The notes under the pieces: generated by a model
What the model was told of the DNA's origin: nothing
What the model saw: only the letters and a program-made list of their open reading frames with translations
The model's database searches: none
Assembly: GCA_937863905.1 (NCBI GenBank)
Contig: CALMHV010000010.1
Location: forward strand, 1-20,154
Source of the DNA: an uncultured Bacillota bacterium
Lineage (GTDB): Bacteria; Bacillota; Sulfobacillia; UBA995; UBA9673
Reading direction: 5' to 3'
Length of the DNA: 20,154 nt
Position numbers and translations under genes: made by a program
Shown here: in pieces, positions 6,677 to 13,777 of the stretch
How the letters are laid out: each line of letters begins with the position of its first letter
How positions within the stretch are numbered: position 1 is the first letter of the stretch

Positions 6677-7523
6677 TCTCCGTCCTCCTCCTCTCTGCCC
6701 GGCGCCTCAGTTCGGTAACGACGCCGGCGTTAACTGTGTACGACCCCACGTCCGCTCCGTAGGTCTGGCTCGGACCGTGGCTGTCCGACCCGCCCGTGGC
6801 CACCAGGCCGAGTTCGCGGGCCATGGCCCCGTACATCTGTTCCAGACGAAGGTCGTGCTCCGGGTGGCGCACCTCAAGCCCTTCAAGCCCGGCCTGCACC
6901 AGGTCCCGGATGAGGGCCGGAGTAGCCTCCGCCGCCGGATGGGCCAGGACGGCCACTCCTCCGGCCTGGCGGACCGCCTTCACCGCCTCGACCGGGGAAA
7001 ACCGCATCCGCTCGACGTACGCGGGCTTGCCCCGTTTCAGATAGGCGTCGAAGGCCTCCTTGACGGACTTCACGCACCCGGCTTCGACCATCGCCCGGGC
7101 CACGTGCGGGCGACCGACCGAGCCTTCTTCGCCGAGCGAAATAACCCTGTCAAGAGAGAGACGGATTCCCAGGGCCTGCAGTTTCGCCAGTATCTTCTCG
7201 GCCCGGGCCGTCCGCCCGGCGCGCAGGCGCGCCAAGGTCTCCGCGAGAGTCGCGTCGTCCCAAGCGATGAAGTAGCCCAGGATGTGGATCTCCCCGTCCC
7301 GGTAGTCGGTGTTGATCTCGAGGCCCGGCACGACCTCCAGGCGCCCCCGGCCGTACTCGGCCGCCCGGGCCATGGCCGCGGGTATCCCCGACACCGTGTC
7401 GTGGTCGGCAATCCCGACGGCCGCCAACCCCCGCGCGACGGCCACCTCGACGACCTCAGCCGGACTCAGCAGCCCGTCGGAGGCCGTCGTGTGGACATGG
7501 AGGTCGGCTTCGCCTCTGCTCAG
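6654..7523 (-). CDS. PHP-domain phosphoesterase (TrpH / nucleoside-bisphosphate phosphatase type), CTG start
   Basis: PHP-domain proteins of this type (TrpH, RNase AM family) remove phosphates from nucleoside 3',5'-bisphosphates or trim 5' ends of RNA, using three metals. The metal motifs are present: DLHVHTTASDG near the N-terminus, ADHDT, PGLEIN, RPHVARAM, VLAHPA and GSDSHG near the end. The first GTG (7445) would cut off the essential DLHxH motif, which lies upstream in the same frame. The only plausible start there is CTG at 7523-7521, giving 289 residues starting (M)SRGEADLHVH. This CTG overlaps the dipeptidase TGA as CTGA, the same geometry as ATGA and GTGA junctions elsewhere in the window, and GGAGGAGGT lies 9 bases upstream. 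Exact substrate is unknown. Confidence 0.88.
   Translation of the reverse strand: MSRGEADLHVHTTASDGLLSPAEVVEVAVARGLAAVGIADHDTVSGIPAAMARAAEYGRGRLEVVPGLEINTDYRDGEIHILGYFIAWDDATLAETLARLRAGRTARAEKILAKLQALGIRLSLDRVISLGEEGSVGRPHVARAMVEAGCVKSVKEAFDAYLKRGKPAYVERMRFSPVEAVKAVRQAGGVAVLAHPAAEATPALIRDLVQAGLEGLEVRHPEHDLRLEQMYGAMARELGLVATGGSDSHGPSQTYGADVGSYTVNAGVVTELRRRAERRRTENGTLQAR
6684..6692 (-). promoter_or_regulatory. Shine-Dalgarno that sets the tldD start
   Basis: AGGAGGAGG lies inside the 3' end of the PHP gene. Seven bases separate it from an in-frame ACG codon (6676-6674) of tldD, while the nearest in-frame ATG is over 90 bases away. Confidence 0.6.
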
Positions 7524-8551
7524 ACCGCCCCGACCTCCTCCATGACCCGGAGGAAGTTGCCCCCCAGGATTGCCCGCACGGTCTCGGGCGAATGGCCTCG
7601 CTCGAAGAGCCCCTGGGTCAGCCGCGGCAGGCTCGCCACGTCCTGGAAACCCTCCGGAAGACTGTAGATGCCGTCCAGGTCCAGGCCCAGCCCGACATGG
7701 GCCGGCCCGACGAGTTGCACGATGTGGTCGACGTGGTCCAGGGCGTCCGCCAGGGTCGCCTTCACGGGCTCCCCTCCGTCCGTTCCCGCGGCGACCGGCC
7801 GACCCGCGCCGGCGCGCAGGAAACCTGGCGCCAGGTTGAGCCCCATCACCCCGCCTCGGGCCGCCAGAGCCCGGATCTGCTCGTCGGTGAGGTTCCGGGG
7901 ATGCTCGCAGACGGCCCGGGCGTTCGAGTGGCTGGCGATGACCGGTCCCGAGGTCTCCTCGAGCACCTGCCGGAACCCGGCGTCGGACAGGTGCGACACA
8001 TCGACCAGCATCCCGAGCCGCTCCATCTCCTTCACGACCAAGGCCCCGAAACGAGACAGCCCGCCCCCCGTGCGGCTCTCCTGCCAGCCGTCGGCCAAGG
8101 CGTTGCGGAAGTTCCAGGTCAGGGTGAGCGAGCGGACGCCGAGCCGGTAAAGGGTGCTGAGGAGGCCCAGGTTCCCCTGGAGCGCCTCCCCGCCCTCCAC
8201 GGCGAGAAGACCGGCCACCTTACCCTCGCGGTGGGCCTCCCGAATGCCGCTCGCCCCCACCGCCGGGACGAGGCGGCTCGGGTTGGCGGCCGCTTCCCCG
8301 TAGAACGCCTCGATCATCTCCAGGGTCCGCTCCAGAGCGCGGTAGGACACGTGCTGGGGTTCGATGTAGCAGGCGAAGAACTGGCCGCTCACTCCGGCCT
8401 CGCCGAGGCGCGGCAGGTCGAGGTGAGTGTCGGCGCGGCATTGGCCAAGACCCCGGTCCGGCCCGACTTTCAGTAGGGTGTCGCAGTGCAGGTCGACGAC
8501 GGGACAGGAGCGGTTGAAGGCCAGCGCTTCCTCAAGGCTCAGGTGAGTCAT
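7520..8551 (-). CDS. membrane-dipeptidase-type zinc dipeptidase (peptidase M19)
   Basis: M19 (renal dipeptidase family) enzymes hydrolyse dipeptides, including some with D-residues, through a binuclear zinc site. Most bacterial members are cytoplasmic, and no signal peptide is seen. The 343-residue protein carries the HxD pair in DLHCDT (His22, Asp24), the bridging glutamate region AVEGGEAL, and the later histidines in DVSHLSDAGF and VIASHSNARAV, followed by HPRNLTDEQI. The usual GSDFDG near the C-terminus appears as GLDLDGI. The ATG at 8551 has GGGGAGGCAGG just upstream. It starts 15 bp after the oxidoreductase gamma gene and its stop overlaps the PHP gene start, so it sits mid-operon. Its substrate cannot be told from sequence. 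Confidence 0.92.
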   Translation of the reverse strand: MTHLSLEEALAFNRSCPVVDLHCDTLLKVGPDRGLGQCRADTHLDLPRLGEAGVSGQFFACYIEPQHVSYRALERTLEMIEAFYGEAAANPSRLVPAVGASGIREAHREGKVAGLLAVEGGEALQGNLGLLSTLYRLGVRSLTLTWNFRNALADGWQESRTGGGLSRFGALVVKEMERLGMLVDVSHLSDAGFRQVLEETSGPVIASHSNARAVCEHPRNLTDEQIRALAARGGVMGLNLAPGFLRAGAGRPVAAGTDGGEPVKATLADALDHVDHIVQLVGPAHVGLGLDLDGIYSLPEGFQDVASLPRLTQGLFERGHSPETVRAILGGNFLRVMEEVGAV

Positions 8552-8566
8552 GTCCTGCCTCCCCGG

Positions 8567-9130
8567 TCAGCCGCCGGCGGCCAAGTCGGCTCCGGCGCGA
8601 AAGGCTCGGAGGTTGGGTTCGGCCTTAACCCCGAAGCGGCGCCTAAGCGCTTCCTCGACGTTCTCCGGCCGGACAACCCCGGTCAGGGCCACGAGGGCCC
8701 CGAGGGCGAAGACGTTCGTCGAGCGGGCCAGCCCGAGGCCGGCCGCTGTCCTCAGAATCGGCAGGGGGCGGACGTCCGCGTCCGGCGGCACGTCCCCCGT
8801 GTCCGGCACGTGGTCGGAGTCCACGATGACCAGGGCGCCCGGCCCTAGCATCCCCAGGTGACGCGTCAGGGCGGCCGGCGTGAGGGCCAGGAGGACCCCG
8901 GCCTTGAGCACCCGTGGAAAGGCGATCTCCTCCGGGCCGACGACGACCTCCGACCGCGAAAGGCTGCCCCGGGCGGCGGACCCGAAGACCCACTGGCATT
9001 GGACGGCGTAGAGACCCTCGAGGACGGCCGCCTCACCCAGGATGATCCCGGCCACGACCAGGCCCTGACCACCCTCGCCGGCGAGGACGCCCTCCCAGCG
9101 GGCGCCTCGGGGCTTTGCTTCAGCGAGCAT
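8567..9130 (-). CDS. 2-oxoacid:ferredoxin oxidoreductase, gamma subunit
   Basis: The gamma subunit completes the CoA-dependent oxidation of 2-oxoacids to acyl-CoA and CO2 with reduction of ferredoxin. The 187-residue protein begins with the family glycine motif GEGGQG (residues 18-23) followed by VVAGIILGEAA, then SRSEVVVGPEEIAFPRV and ARSTNVFALGALVAL. Length is normal for KorC-like subunits. The ATG at 9130 overlaps the end of the beta gene by 11 bp, and GGAGG is found 12 bases upstream inside that gene. The specific acid (2-oxoglutarate, branched-chain or pyruvate) cannot be assigned; a KorC-like identity is most likely from the partner subunits. Confidence 0.9.
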   Translation of the reverse strand: MLAEAKPRGARWEGVLAGEGGQGLVVAGIILGEAAVLEGLYAVQCQWVFGSAARGSLSRSEVVVGPEEIAFPRVLKAGVLLALTPAALTRHLGMLGPGALVIVDSDHVPDTGDVPPDADVRPLPILRTAAGLGLARSTNVFALGALVALTGVVRPENVEEALRRRFGVKAEPNLRAFRAGADLAAGG

Positions 9131-9992
9131 CGGGCTCGGCCCCCTCCCCCGCCCGGGCGGCCGTGGCCTGGACCGCGGCGTAGCGCTCCGCGAACGACGG
9201 CTTGTGCCGGCTCACCAGCCGGCCGGTGAGGATGGGAGCGTCCGGCCCGTCATCAGGCGGCGCCTCCAGCGAGCCAGCCTCCGCCGGCGCCTCCGTTCCT
9301 CCCGGGCCAACGGCTCTGGCCCGCTCCTTGAGCGAGCGCCACATCTCGCTGGCCGAGCCCTGTTTGTTGAACCGGCCGAAGTAGGTCGGGCAGGGTGAGA
9401 CCACCTCGACCAGGGAGAAGCCCGGTTCCTGGAGGGCTTCGACCATGAGCTGCCCCATCTGCTTGAAGTGATAGGCCGTCGTGCGGGCCACGAAGTTGGC
9501 CCCGGCCGCCTCGGCCAGGCGGCAGAGGTCGAAGGGGTTCTCGGTGTGCCCGAACGGGGAAGTGCTCGTGCGGCTCCCGACCGGGGTCGTCCCGGAGAAC
9601 TGGCCTCCGGTCATCCCGTAGTTGAGGTTGTTGGCCACGATGGCCGTGACGCCGATGTTGCGCCGGGCGGCGTGGATAAAGTGGTTGCCCCCGATGGTCG
9701 CGCAGTCGCCGTCGCCCATGAGAGCCACCACCGTGAGGCCGGGCCGGAAGGCCTTGACCCCGGTGGCCACGGCCAGAGCCCGCCCGTGGGTCCCGTGGAT
9801 GGCGTTGGTCCGGATGTAGTCGTCAGCCTTGCCCCAGCAGCCGATGCCGGTGACGACGACCGTGTTCTCCCGCTTGAGACCCAAGGTGGCGAACGCCCCC
9901 AGGAGGGCCTTGAGGATCGTCCCGTCGCCGCAGCCCGGGCACCACATGAGGGGCAGGGCGTTCTCGTCGAGGTAGTCGAGGTAGGTGCTCAC
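9120..9992 (-). CDS. korB: 2-oxoacid:ferredoxin oxidoreductase, beta subunit (TPP-binding)
   Basis: This subunit binds thiamine pyrophosphate and a proximal [4Fe-4S] cluster. Cys18 and Cys21 (WCPGCGDG), Cys52 (GIGCWGK) and Cys201 (SPCPTYFGR) supply the four cluster ligands. The TPP/Mg motif runs from GDGD at 93-96 to NNLNYGMTGGQ at 121-131. Residues beyond about 225 form a Pro/Glu/Ala-rich linker and a tail (GRLVSRHKPSFAERY) longer than the minimal domain. The GTG at 9992-9990 overlaps the alpha-subunit stop as GTGA, with GGGAGG about 10 bases upstream. The order alpha-beta-gamma with no separate ferredoxin-like delta gene resembles the 2-oxoglutarate (Kor) type. The gene name is a best guess among 2-oxoacid oxidoreductases. 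Confidence 0.9.
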   Translation of the reverse strand: MSTYLDYLDENALPLMWCPGCGDGTILKALLGAFATLGLKRENTVVVTGIGCWGKADDYIRTNAIHGTHGRALAVATGVKAFRPGLTVVALMGDGDCATIGGNHFIHAARRNIGVTAIVANNLNYGMTGGQFSGTTPVGSRTSTSPFGHTENPFDLCRLAEAAGANFVARTTAYHFKQMGQLMVEALQEPGFSLVEVVSPCPTYFGRFNKQGSASEMWRSLKERARAVGPGGTEAPAEAGSLEAPPDDGPDAPILTGRLVSRHKPSFAERYAAVQATAARAGEGAEPDAR

Positions 9993-11155
9993 CGGCCGTC
10001 GCCTCCCAGCGTCCGCCTGACAGCGGCCCAGATTTCCTCCGGGGTGATGATCTCCCCGTCGCTGCGCCAGGCCAACCCGACCGCCCGGCGGCCAGCCGTG
10101 ATCCGCTCTATCTCTCCCACCAATTGGCCGGTGTTCATCTCGGCCACGACCACGGCCGCGTGCCCGTCCACCAGGGCCGACAGCTCCGCCTCCGGAAACG
10201 GCCAGAGGGTCCTGGGCCGGAAGAGGGTGAGCGGGTGGTCCGGGTGGTCGAGCATCGTCTGCCGCGCCGCCCGGGCGCTGGAGCCAAAGGCCACAATGAG
10301 CACGGGCCGGCCCGCGCCCGTCCCGCCCTCGCCGCCGCCGCCGGACCTCACGACCTCAGGCCTGGGCAGCCACTGGGCGTTCCGACTCACCTTGCCGACG
10401 AGCCGCGCGACGGACGCCGCCGCCGTCTTGGCGTCGTTGGCGGAGACGCCCCGTTCGTCGTGCATGGAACTGGTCACGTGGAAAACGTAGGGGCCGCCGA
10501 AGGTCCCCAGAGGGGGAACCCCATCGGGGCCGGGGCGATAGGGTCGATAGTCCGCCGGGTCGCCCGCCGGACGGGGGCGGTCCCAGATCTCGAGGGCCTC
10601 CGTGTCCGGGATGTCCGCTCTCTCCCGCATGTGCCCCAGGATCTCGTCACTCAGGACGAAGACCGGGGTCCGCAGGCGCTCGGCCAGATTGAAGGCGGCC
10701 ACGGTGAGCGAGAAGCACTCCGAGACGCTGGATGGCACCAGGGCCACGGCCGGGTGGTCCCCGTGCGTCCCCCACCGGGCCTGCATGATGTCGGCCTGGG
10801 CCGGTTTGGTGGCCAGGCCGGTGGAGGGTCCACTGCGCATGACGTTGATGACCACGCAGGGCGCCTCCACCATCACCGCCAGCCCGATGTTCTCCTGCAT
10901 CAGGGAGAAGCCCGGGCCACTGGTGGCGGTGAAGGCCTTGGCGCCGGCCATAGCCGCCCCTACGAGCGCGGCCATGCTGGCTATCTCATCCTCCATCTGG
11001 ATGAACACCCCGCCCAGCCCAGGCAGGCGCCAGGACGCCAGTTCGGCTATCTCCGAGGAAGGAGTGATGGGGTACCCGGCGTAGAAGCGCGCCCCGGCGG
11101 CCAGAGCGCCCTCGAGGACCGCCTCGTTGCCTTGCAGGAAAGCCGTGCGAGCCAT
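9989..11155 (-). CDS. korA: 2-oxoacid:ferredoxin oxidoreductase, alpha subunit
   Basis: The alpha subunit holds the pyrimidine-binding side of TPP and helps select the oxoacid. In the 388-residue protein, YPITPSSE (28-35), QMEDEIA (53-59), TSGPG (78-82) and MRSGPSTGLATKPAQAD (106-122) are characteristic of the KorA/PorA superfamily, and WGTHGDHP follows. The gamma domain that is fused to alpha in some family members is absent here and is a separate gene. A Gly-rich insert (GGGGEGGTGAGR) precedes the C-terminal domain. The ATG at 11155 lies 4 bp after the acyl-CoA dehydrogenase stop, with GGAGG 12 bases upstream, so the two are surely cotranscribed. Substrate is not certain; 2-oxoglutarate is most likely, branched-chain 2-oxoacids possible. 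Confidence 0.9.
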   Translation of the reverse strand: MARTAFLQGNEAVLEGALAAGARFYAGYPITPSSEIAELASWRLPGLGGVFIQMEDEIASMAALVGAAMAGAKAFTATSGPGFSLMQENIGLAVMVEAPCVVINVMRSGPSTGLATKPAQADIMQARWGTHGDHPAVALVPSSVSECFSLTVAAFNLAERLRTPVFVLSDEILGHMRERADIPDTEALEIWDRPRPAGDPADYRPYRPGPDGVPPLGTFGGPYVFHVTSSMHDERGVSANDAKTAAASVARLVGKVSRNAQWLPRPEVVRSGGGGEGGTGAGRPVLIVAFGSSARAARQTMLDHPDHPLTLFRPRTLWPFPEAELSALVDGHAAVVVAEMNTGQLVGEIERITAGRRAVGLAWRSDGEIITPEEIWAAVRRTLGGDGR

Positions 11156-11159
11156 GCCT

Positions 11160-12365
11160 CTAGTCGGCCTCCTTGCCGGGGTCCGGCCACCCGGGGAGCG
11201 GCGGGTTGACCGGCTTGTCCTGGCGGAGCCCCAACGCGTAGCTGCCGATCATGATCTCGAGGATCTCGCGGGACCCTTCATAGATCACCGCGCCCTTGGA
11301 GTTCCGCAGGTACCGCTCCACAGGATACTCGTTGGAGTACCCGTAGGCGCCGTGAATCTGGATGGCGTTGGACGCGGCCTCGAACGAGGCGCAAGTGGCG
11401 TACCACTTGGCCAGAGCGGTCTCCCGCGTGTTCCGCTCGCCGCGGTTCTTCAGCCAGCCCGCCCGGTAGACCAGGAGCCGGCAAGCTTCGACGTCGCGGA
11501 CCATGTGGGCGACGAGCCTCTGGACGAGCTGGTGCTGGGCGATGGGCACGCCGAAGGTCTGGCGCTGGTTGGCGTACTTCACGCTGGCGTCGATGCAGGC
11601 CTGAATGAGCCCGGTCGCGCCCGCGGCAACCGTGAAGCGGCCGTTGTCCAGGCACGACATCGCGATCTTGAAGCCTTCCCCTTCCCGGCCCACCAGGTTC
11701 GCGGCCGGGACGCGGCAGTCCTGGAGCACGAAGGAACCCGTGTTGCCGGCCCGGATGCCGAGCTTGCCGTGGATGGCGCTGGACGAGAAGCCCGGGAAGT
11801 CCCGCTGGACAATGAAGGCGGAGATGCCCGCGTGCTTGGCCGCCTTGTTCGTGTAGGCGAAGACCAGGAACGTGTCGGCCACGTCGGCCAGGGAGATCCA
11901 GGTCTTCTCGCCGTTCAGCACATAGTGGCTGCCGTCGCGGACGGCGGTCATCTCCAGGGCCGCCACGTCGCTGCCGGCGTTCGGCTCGGTCAGTCCGAAG
12001 GCCCCGATGCGCTTACCTTGGGCCAGCGGGGTGAGGTGCTTGACCTTCTGCTCCTCGGTGCCCCACTGGAAGAGGCCGAGCCCGCAGAGTCCGGTGTGCA
12101 CGGAGAGGATGACCCGGAGCGATGTCTCGACCCGCTCCAACTCCTCGGAGGCGATGGCCAGGCTGATGTAGTCAAGACCCATCCCGCCGTACTTCTCGGG
12201 GAAGCAGATGCCCAGGAGACCCAACTCGCCCAGGCCATCGAGGATGCGGCGGTCGAAGAAGCCCTTCTCGTCGTTCTCCTTGATGTGCGGCGCCACTTCC
12301 CGCTCGGCGAACTCGCGGGCTATCTTCTGGACCAGGCGATGGTCCTCAGTCAGTGAGAAATCCAC
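11160..12365 (-). CDS. acyl-CoA dehydrogenase (FAD flavoprotein)
   Basis: Acyl-CoA dehydrogenases introduce the alpha-beta double bond in acyl-CoA thioesters and pass electrons to an electron-transfer flavoprotein. The 401-residue protein has the helical N-domain (1-120), the FAD/substrate signature AFGLTEPNAGSD (122-133), RQTFG (268-272) and QIHGAYGYSNEYPVER (336-351). The likely catalytic base is Glu363 in IYEGSREI. Chain-length class cannot be settled; it looks like the short-chain, branched-chain or butyryl type. The GTG at 12365 has GGAGG 7 bases upstream. Four bases separate its stop from korA, so the enzyme and the oxidoreductase are one unit, consistent with successive steps of a 2-oxoacid to acyl-CoA to enoyl-CoA route. 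No etfAB genes are in the window. Confidence 0.93.
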   Translation of the reverse strand: MDFSLTEDHRLVQKIAREFAEREVAPHIKENDEKGFFDRRILDGLGELGLLGICFPEKYGGMGLDYISLAIASEELERVETSLRVILSVHTGLCGLGLFQWGTEEQKVKHLTPLAQGKRIGAFGLTEPNAGSDVAALEMTAVRDGSHYVLNGEKTWISLADVADTFLVFAYTNKAAKHAGISAFIVQRDFPGFSSSAIHGKLGIRAGNTGSFVLQDCRVPAANLVGREGEGFKIAMSCLDNGRFTVAAGATGLIQACIDASVKYANQRQTFGVPIAQHQLVQRLVAHMVRDVEACRLLVYRAGWLKNRGERNTRETALAKWYATCASFEAASNAIQIHGAYGYSNEYPVERYLRNSKGAVIYEGSREILEIMIGSYALGLRQDKPVNPPLPGWPDPGKEAD

Positions 12366-12573
12366 GCGTCATCCTCCTCTAGCGCAGATAGACCGACCTC
12401 GCGGTCGGCTGGGAGCGGATTCGGTGGGCGGTAGGCAATACCTTCAGCCTGATGCTCTCCGTCGCCAGACACAAAAGCGACCGCCACCGAAAGCGCCCCA
12501 GCGCCTCCGACCGGTCGCCTTCCTTTCAGCCCGAGCTCGCCATCCCCACGGACGACGAGGGTGTCCCCTGACC
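12366..12573. other. intergenic region between spoVS and the acyl-CoA dehydrogenase
   Basis: This stretch holds no convincing gene, and no clear sigma-A promoter was recognised. A short hairpin (CCGACC / GGTCGG with a 4-base loop) lies at about 12391-12406. On the minus strand it is followed by TCTATCTG, then the SD of the dehydrogenase gene. An open frame through the region lacks a start with an SD and has weak codon bias. Whether the dehydrogenase operon reads on from spoVS is open. Confidence 0.4.
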
Positions 12574-12834
12574 CTACCTCGGCTCCACCGTGAGCTTGAT
12601 CGCCGTGCGTCTCTCGCCGTTGATCTCGACGTCGATGAAGGCCGGGATGCACACGATGTTCATCCCGCCCGGCGCGACGAAACCCCTGGCGATGGCCACG
12701 GCCTTGACGGCCTGGTTGAGCGCACCCGCTCCGATGGCCTGAATCTCCGCCGCCCCTTTCTCTCTCAGGACCCCAGCCAGAGCGCCGGCTACCGCGTTGG
12801 GCTTGGACTTGGACGAGACCTTCAGGATATCCAC
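12574..12834 (-). CDS. spoVS: stage V sporulation protein S
   Basis: SpoVS is a small Alba-fold protein needed for normal spore coat and cortex development in Bacillus subtilis and conserved in spore formers and some non-sporulating relatives. The product is 86 residues, the standard length, and starts MDILKVSSKSKPNAVAGALA, followed by IQAIGAGALNQAVKAVAIARG and the C-terminal FIDVEINGERRTAIKLTVEP, all canonical. The GTG at 12834 follows GGGAGGT by about 7 bases. Directly upstream at 12888-12917 is a full-consensus sigma-H promoter, matching the known sigma-H control of spoVS in B. subtilis. Its position after rny and ymdB is the conserved Bacillota order. Confidence 0.97.
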   Translation of the reverse strand: MDILKVSSKSKPNAVAGALAGVLREKGAAEIQAIGAGALNQAVKAVAIARGFVAPGGMNIVCIPAFIDVEINGERRTAIKLTVEPR

Positions 12835-12887
12835 TAGAAGGACCTCCCTCTAACCGCAGCCTGCAAAGGGGCCGACTAATTCTTAGA

Positions 12888-12917
12888 ATATTCTCCCTCT
12901 TGGTAGCGATTTCCTGT
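12888..12917 (-). promoter_or_regulatory. sigma-H promoter of spoVS
   Basis: Reading the minus strand, ACAGGAAAT (12917-12909) matches RnAGGAwww and GGAGAATAT (12896-12888) matches RnnGAATww, separated by 12 bp. Every defined position of the sigma-H consensus is met. The predicted start near 12881 gives a leader of about 47 nt before the spoVS GTG. Confidence 0.82.
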
Positions 12918-12991
12918 AAGTGGCAGAATCTTTTCACTGTATGGGTCGAATTCCGCCAGGGAAGGGGTCCGGAGGGCTGGAGGGGCGGGGC

Positions 12992-13777
12992 CTACGCTTC
13001 CGCCACCGAGATGGCCTGCGCGCTGCGAGCTCGGCCGGTCGACTCGTCGATGTCGAAGACGGCCCCGCTCAGGGTGGCCGCTCCCGTCGCCACCTCGAAC
13101 TTCGACGGCAGCTGCGTCAGGAACCTCTCGATGACAATCTCCTTCTTCATGCCGATAATCGAGTCGACGGGTCCGGTCATCCCGATGTCCGTGATGTAGG
13201 CCGTGCCACCCGGCAGGACCGTGGCGTCGGAGGTCTGCACGTGGGTGTGCGTCCCGAAGACCGCGCTGGCCAGACCGTCGAGGTAGTGCCCCATGGCCAC
13301 CTTCTCCGAGGTCGCCTCGGCGTGGAAGTCAAAAAGGATAACCTTCGCCGACTCGCGTAATTCCTCGACCATCCGCAGCGCGCTCCGGAACGGGCAGTCC
13401 AGGTCGTTGACGAAGAAGACCCGACCGCCCAGGTTCCCCAGGCCCACCGGCACCCCGGAACGCGACTTGACGACGGTGCAGCCGCGGCCGGGCGCGCCGT
13501 TCGGGTAGTTGGCCGGGCGGATGATGCGCGGTTCGGCGTCGAGGAAGTCGTAGGCTTCTCGTTTGCCCCAGACGTGGTTGCCCATGGTCAGAAGGTCGAT
13601 ACCGTGGGAGAGCAGTTCCTGTCCTATCTCGGCGGTGATGCCGACGCCTCCCGCCGCGTTCTCGGCGTTGGCGACGATGAGGTCGAGTTCCAATTGTCGG
13701 CGGAGGGACGGAAGGAGCGCGGCCACGGCGCGCCGGCCTGGCCGACCGACGATGTCCCCGACGGCCAGTATCCTCAT
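12992..13777 (-). CDS. ymdB: YmdB-type calcineurin-like metallophosphoesterase (TIGR00282 family)
   Basis: YmdB is a cytoplasmic binuclear-metal phosphodiesterase that acts on cyclic nucleotides and influences biofilm and motility genes in B. subtilis. The 261-residue protein has the expected length and metal motifs: GDIVGRPGR (7-15), NAENAAGGVGIT (37-48), MGNHVWGKRE (65-74), DFHAEATSEK and GTHTHVQTSDATVLPGGTAYITDIGMTGP. The ATG at 13777 overlaps the stop of the preceding uncharacterised gene as ATGA, so the two are translationally coupled. spoVS follows about 157 bp downstream with its own promoter. No signal peptide or membrane segment is present. Confidence 0.95.
   Translation of the reverse strand: MRILAVGDIVGRPGRRAVAALLPSLRRQLELDLIVANAENAAGGVGITAEIGQELLSHGIDLLTMGNHVWGKREAYDFLDAEPRIIRPANYPNGAPGRGCTVVKSRSGVPVGLGNLGGRVFFVNDLDCPFRSALRMVEELRESAKVILFDFHAEATSEKVAMGHYLDGLASAVFGTHTHVQTSDATVLPGGTAYITDIGMTGPVDSIIGMKKEIVIERFLTQLPSKFEVATGAATLSGAVFDIDESTGRARSAQAISVAEA

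Noticed and set aside
5255..6718. Long plus-strand frames opposite real genes (for example 3783-5381, 5255-6718, 14816-16021, 16884-18236)
   Set aside because: They lie antisense to clear family members and have biased Gly/Arg/Asp/His/Leu composition with no family motif, as expected for mirror frames in GC-rich coding DNA.
12350..12937. 195-codon minus-strand frame overlapping spoVS
   Set aside because: It crosses spoVS and its promoter in another frame; only its last part over the intergenic region looks mildly protein-like, and no start or SD supports it.
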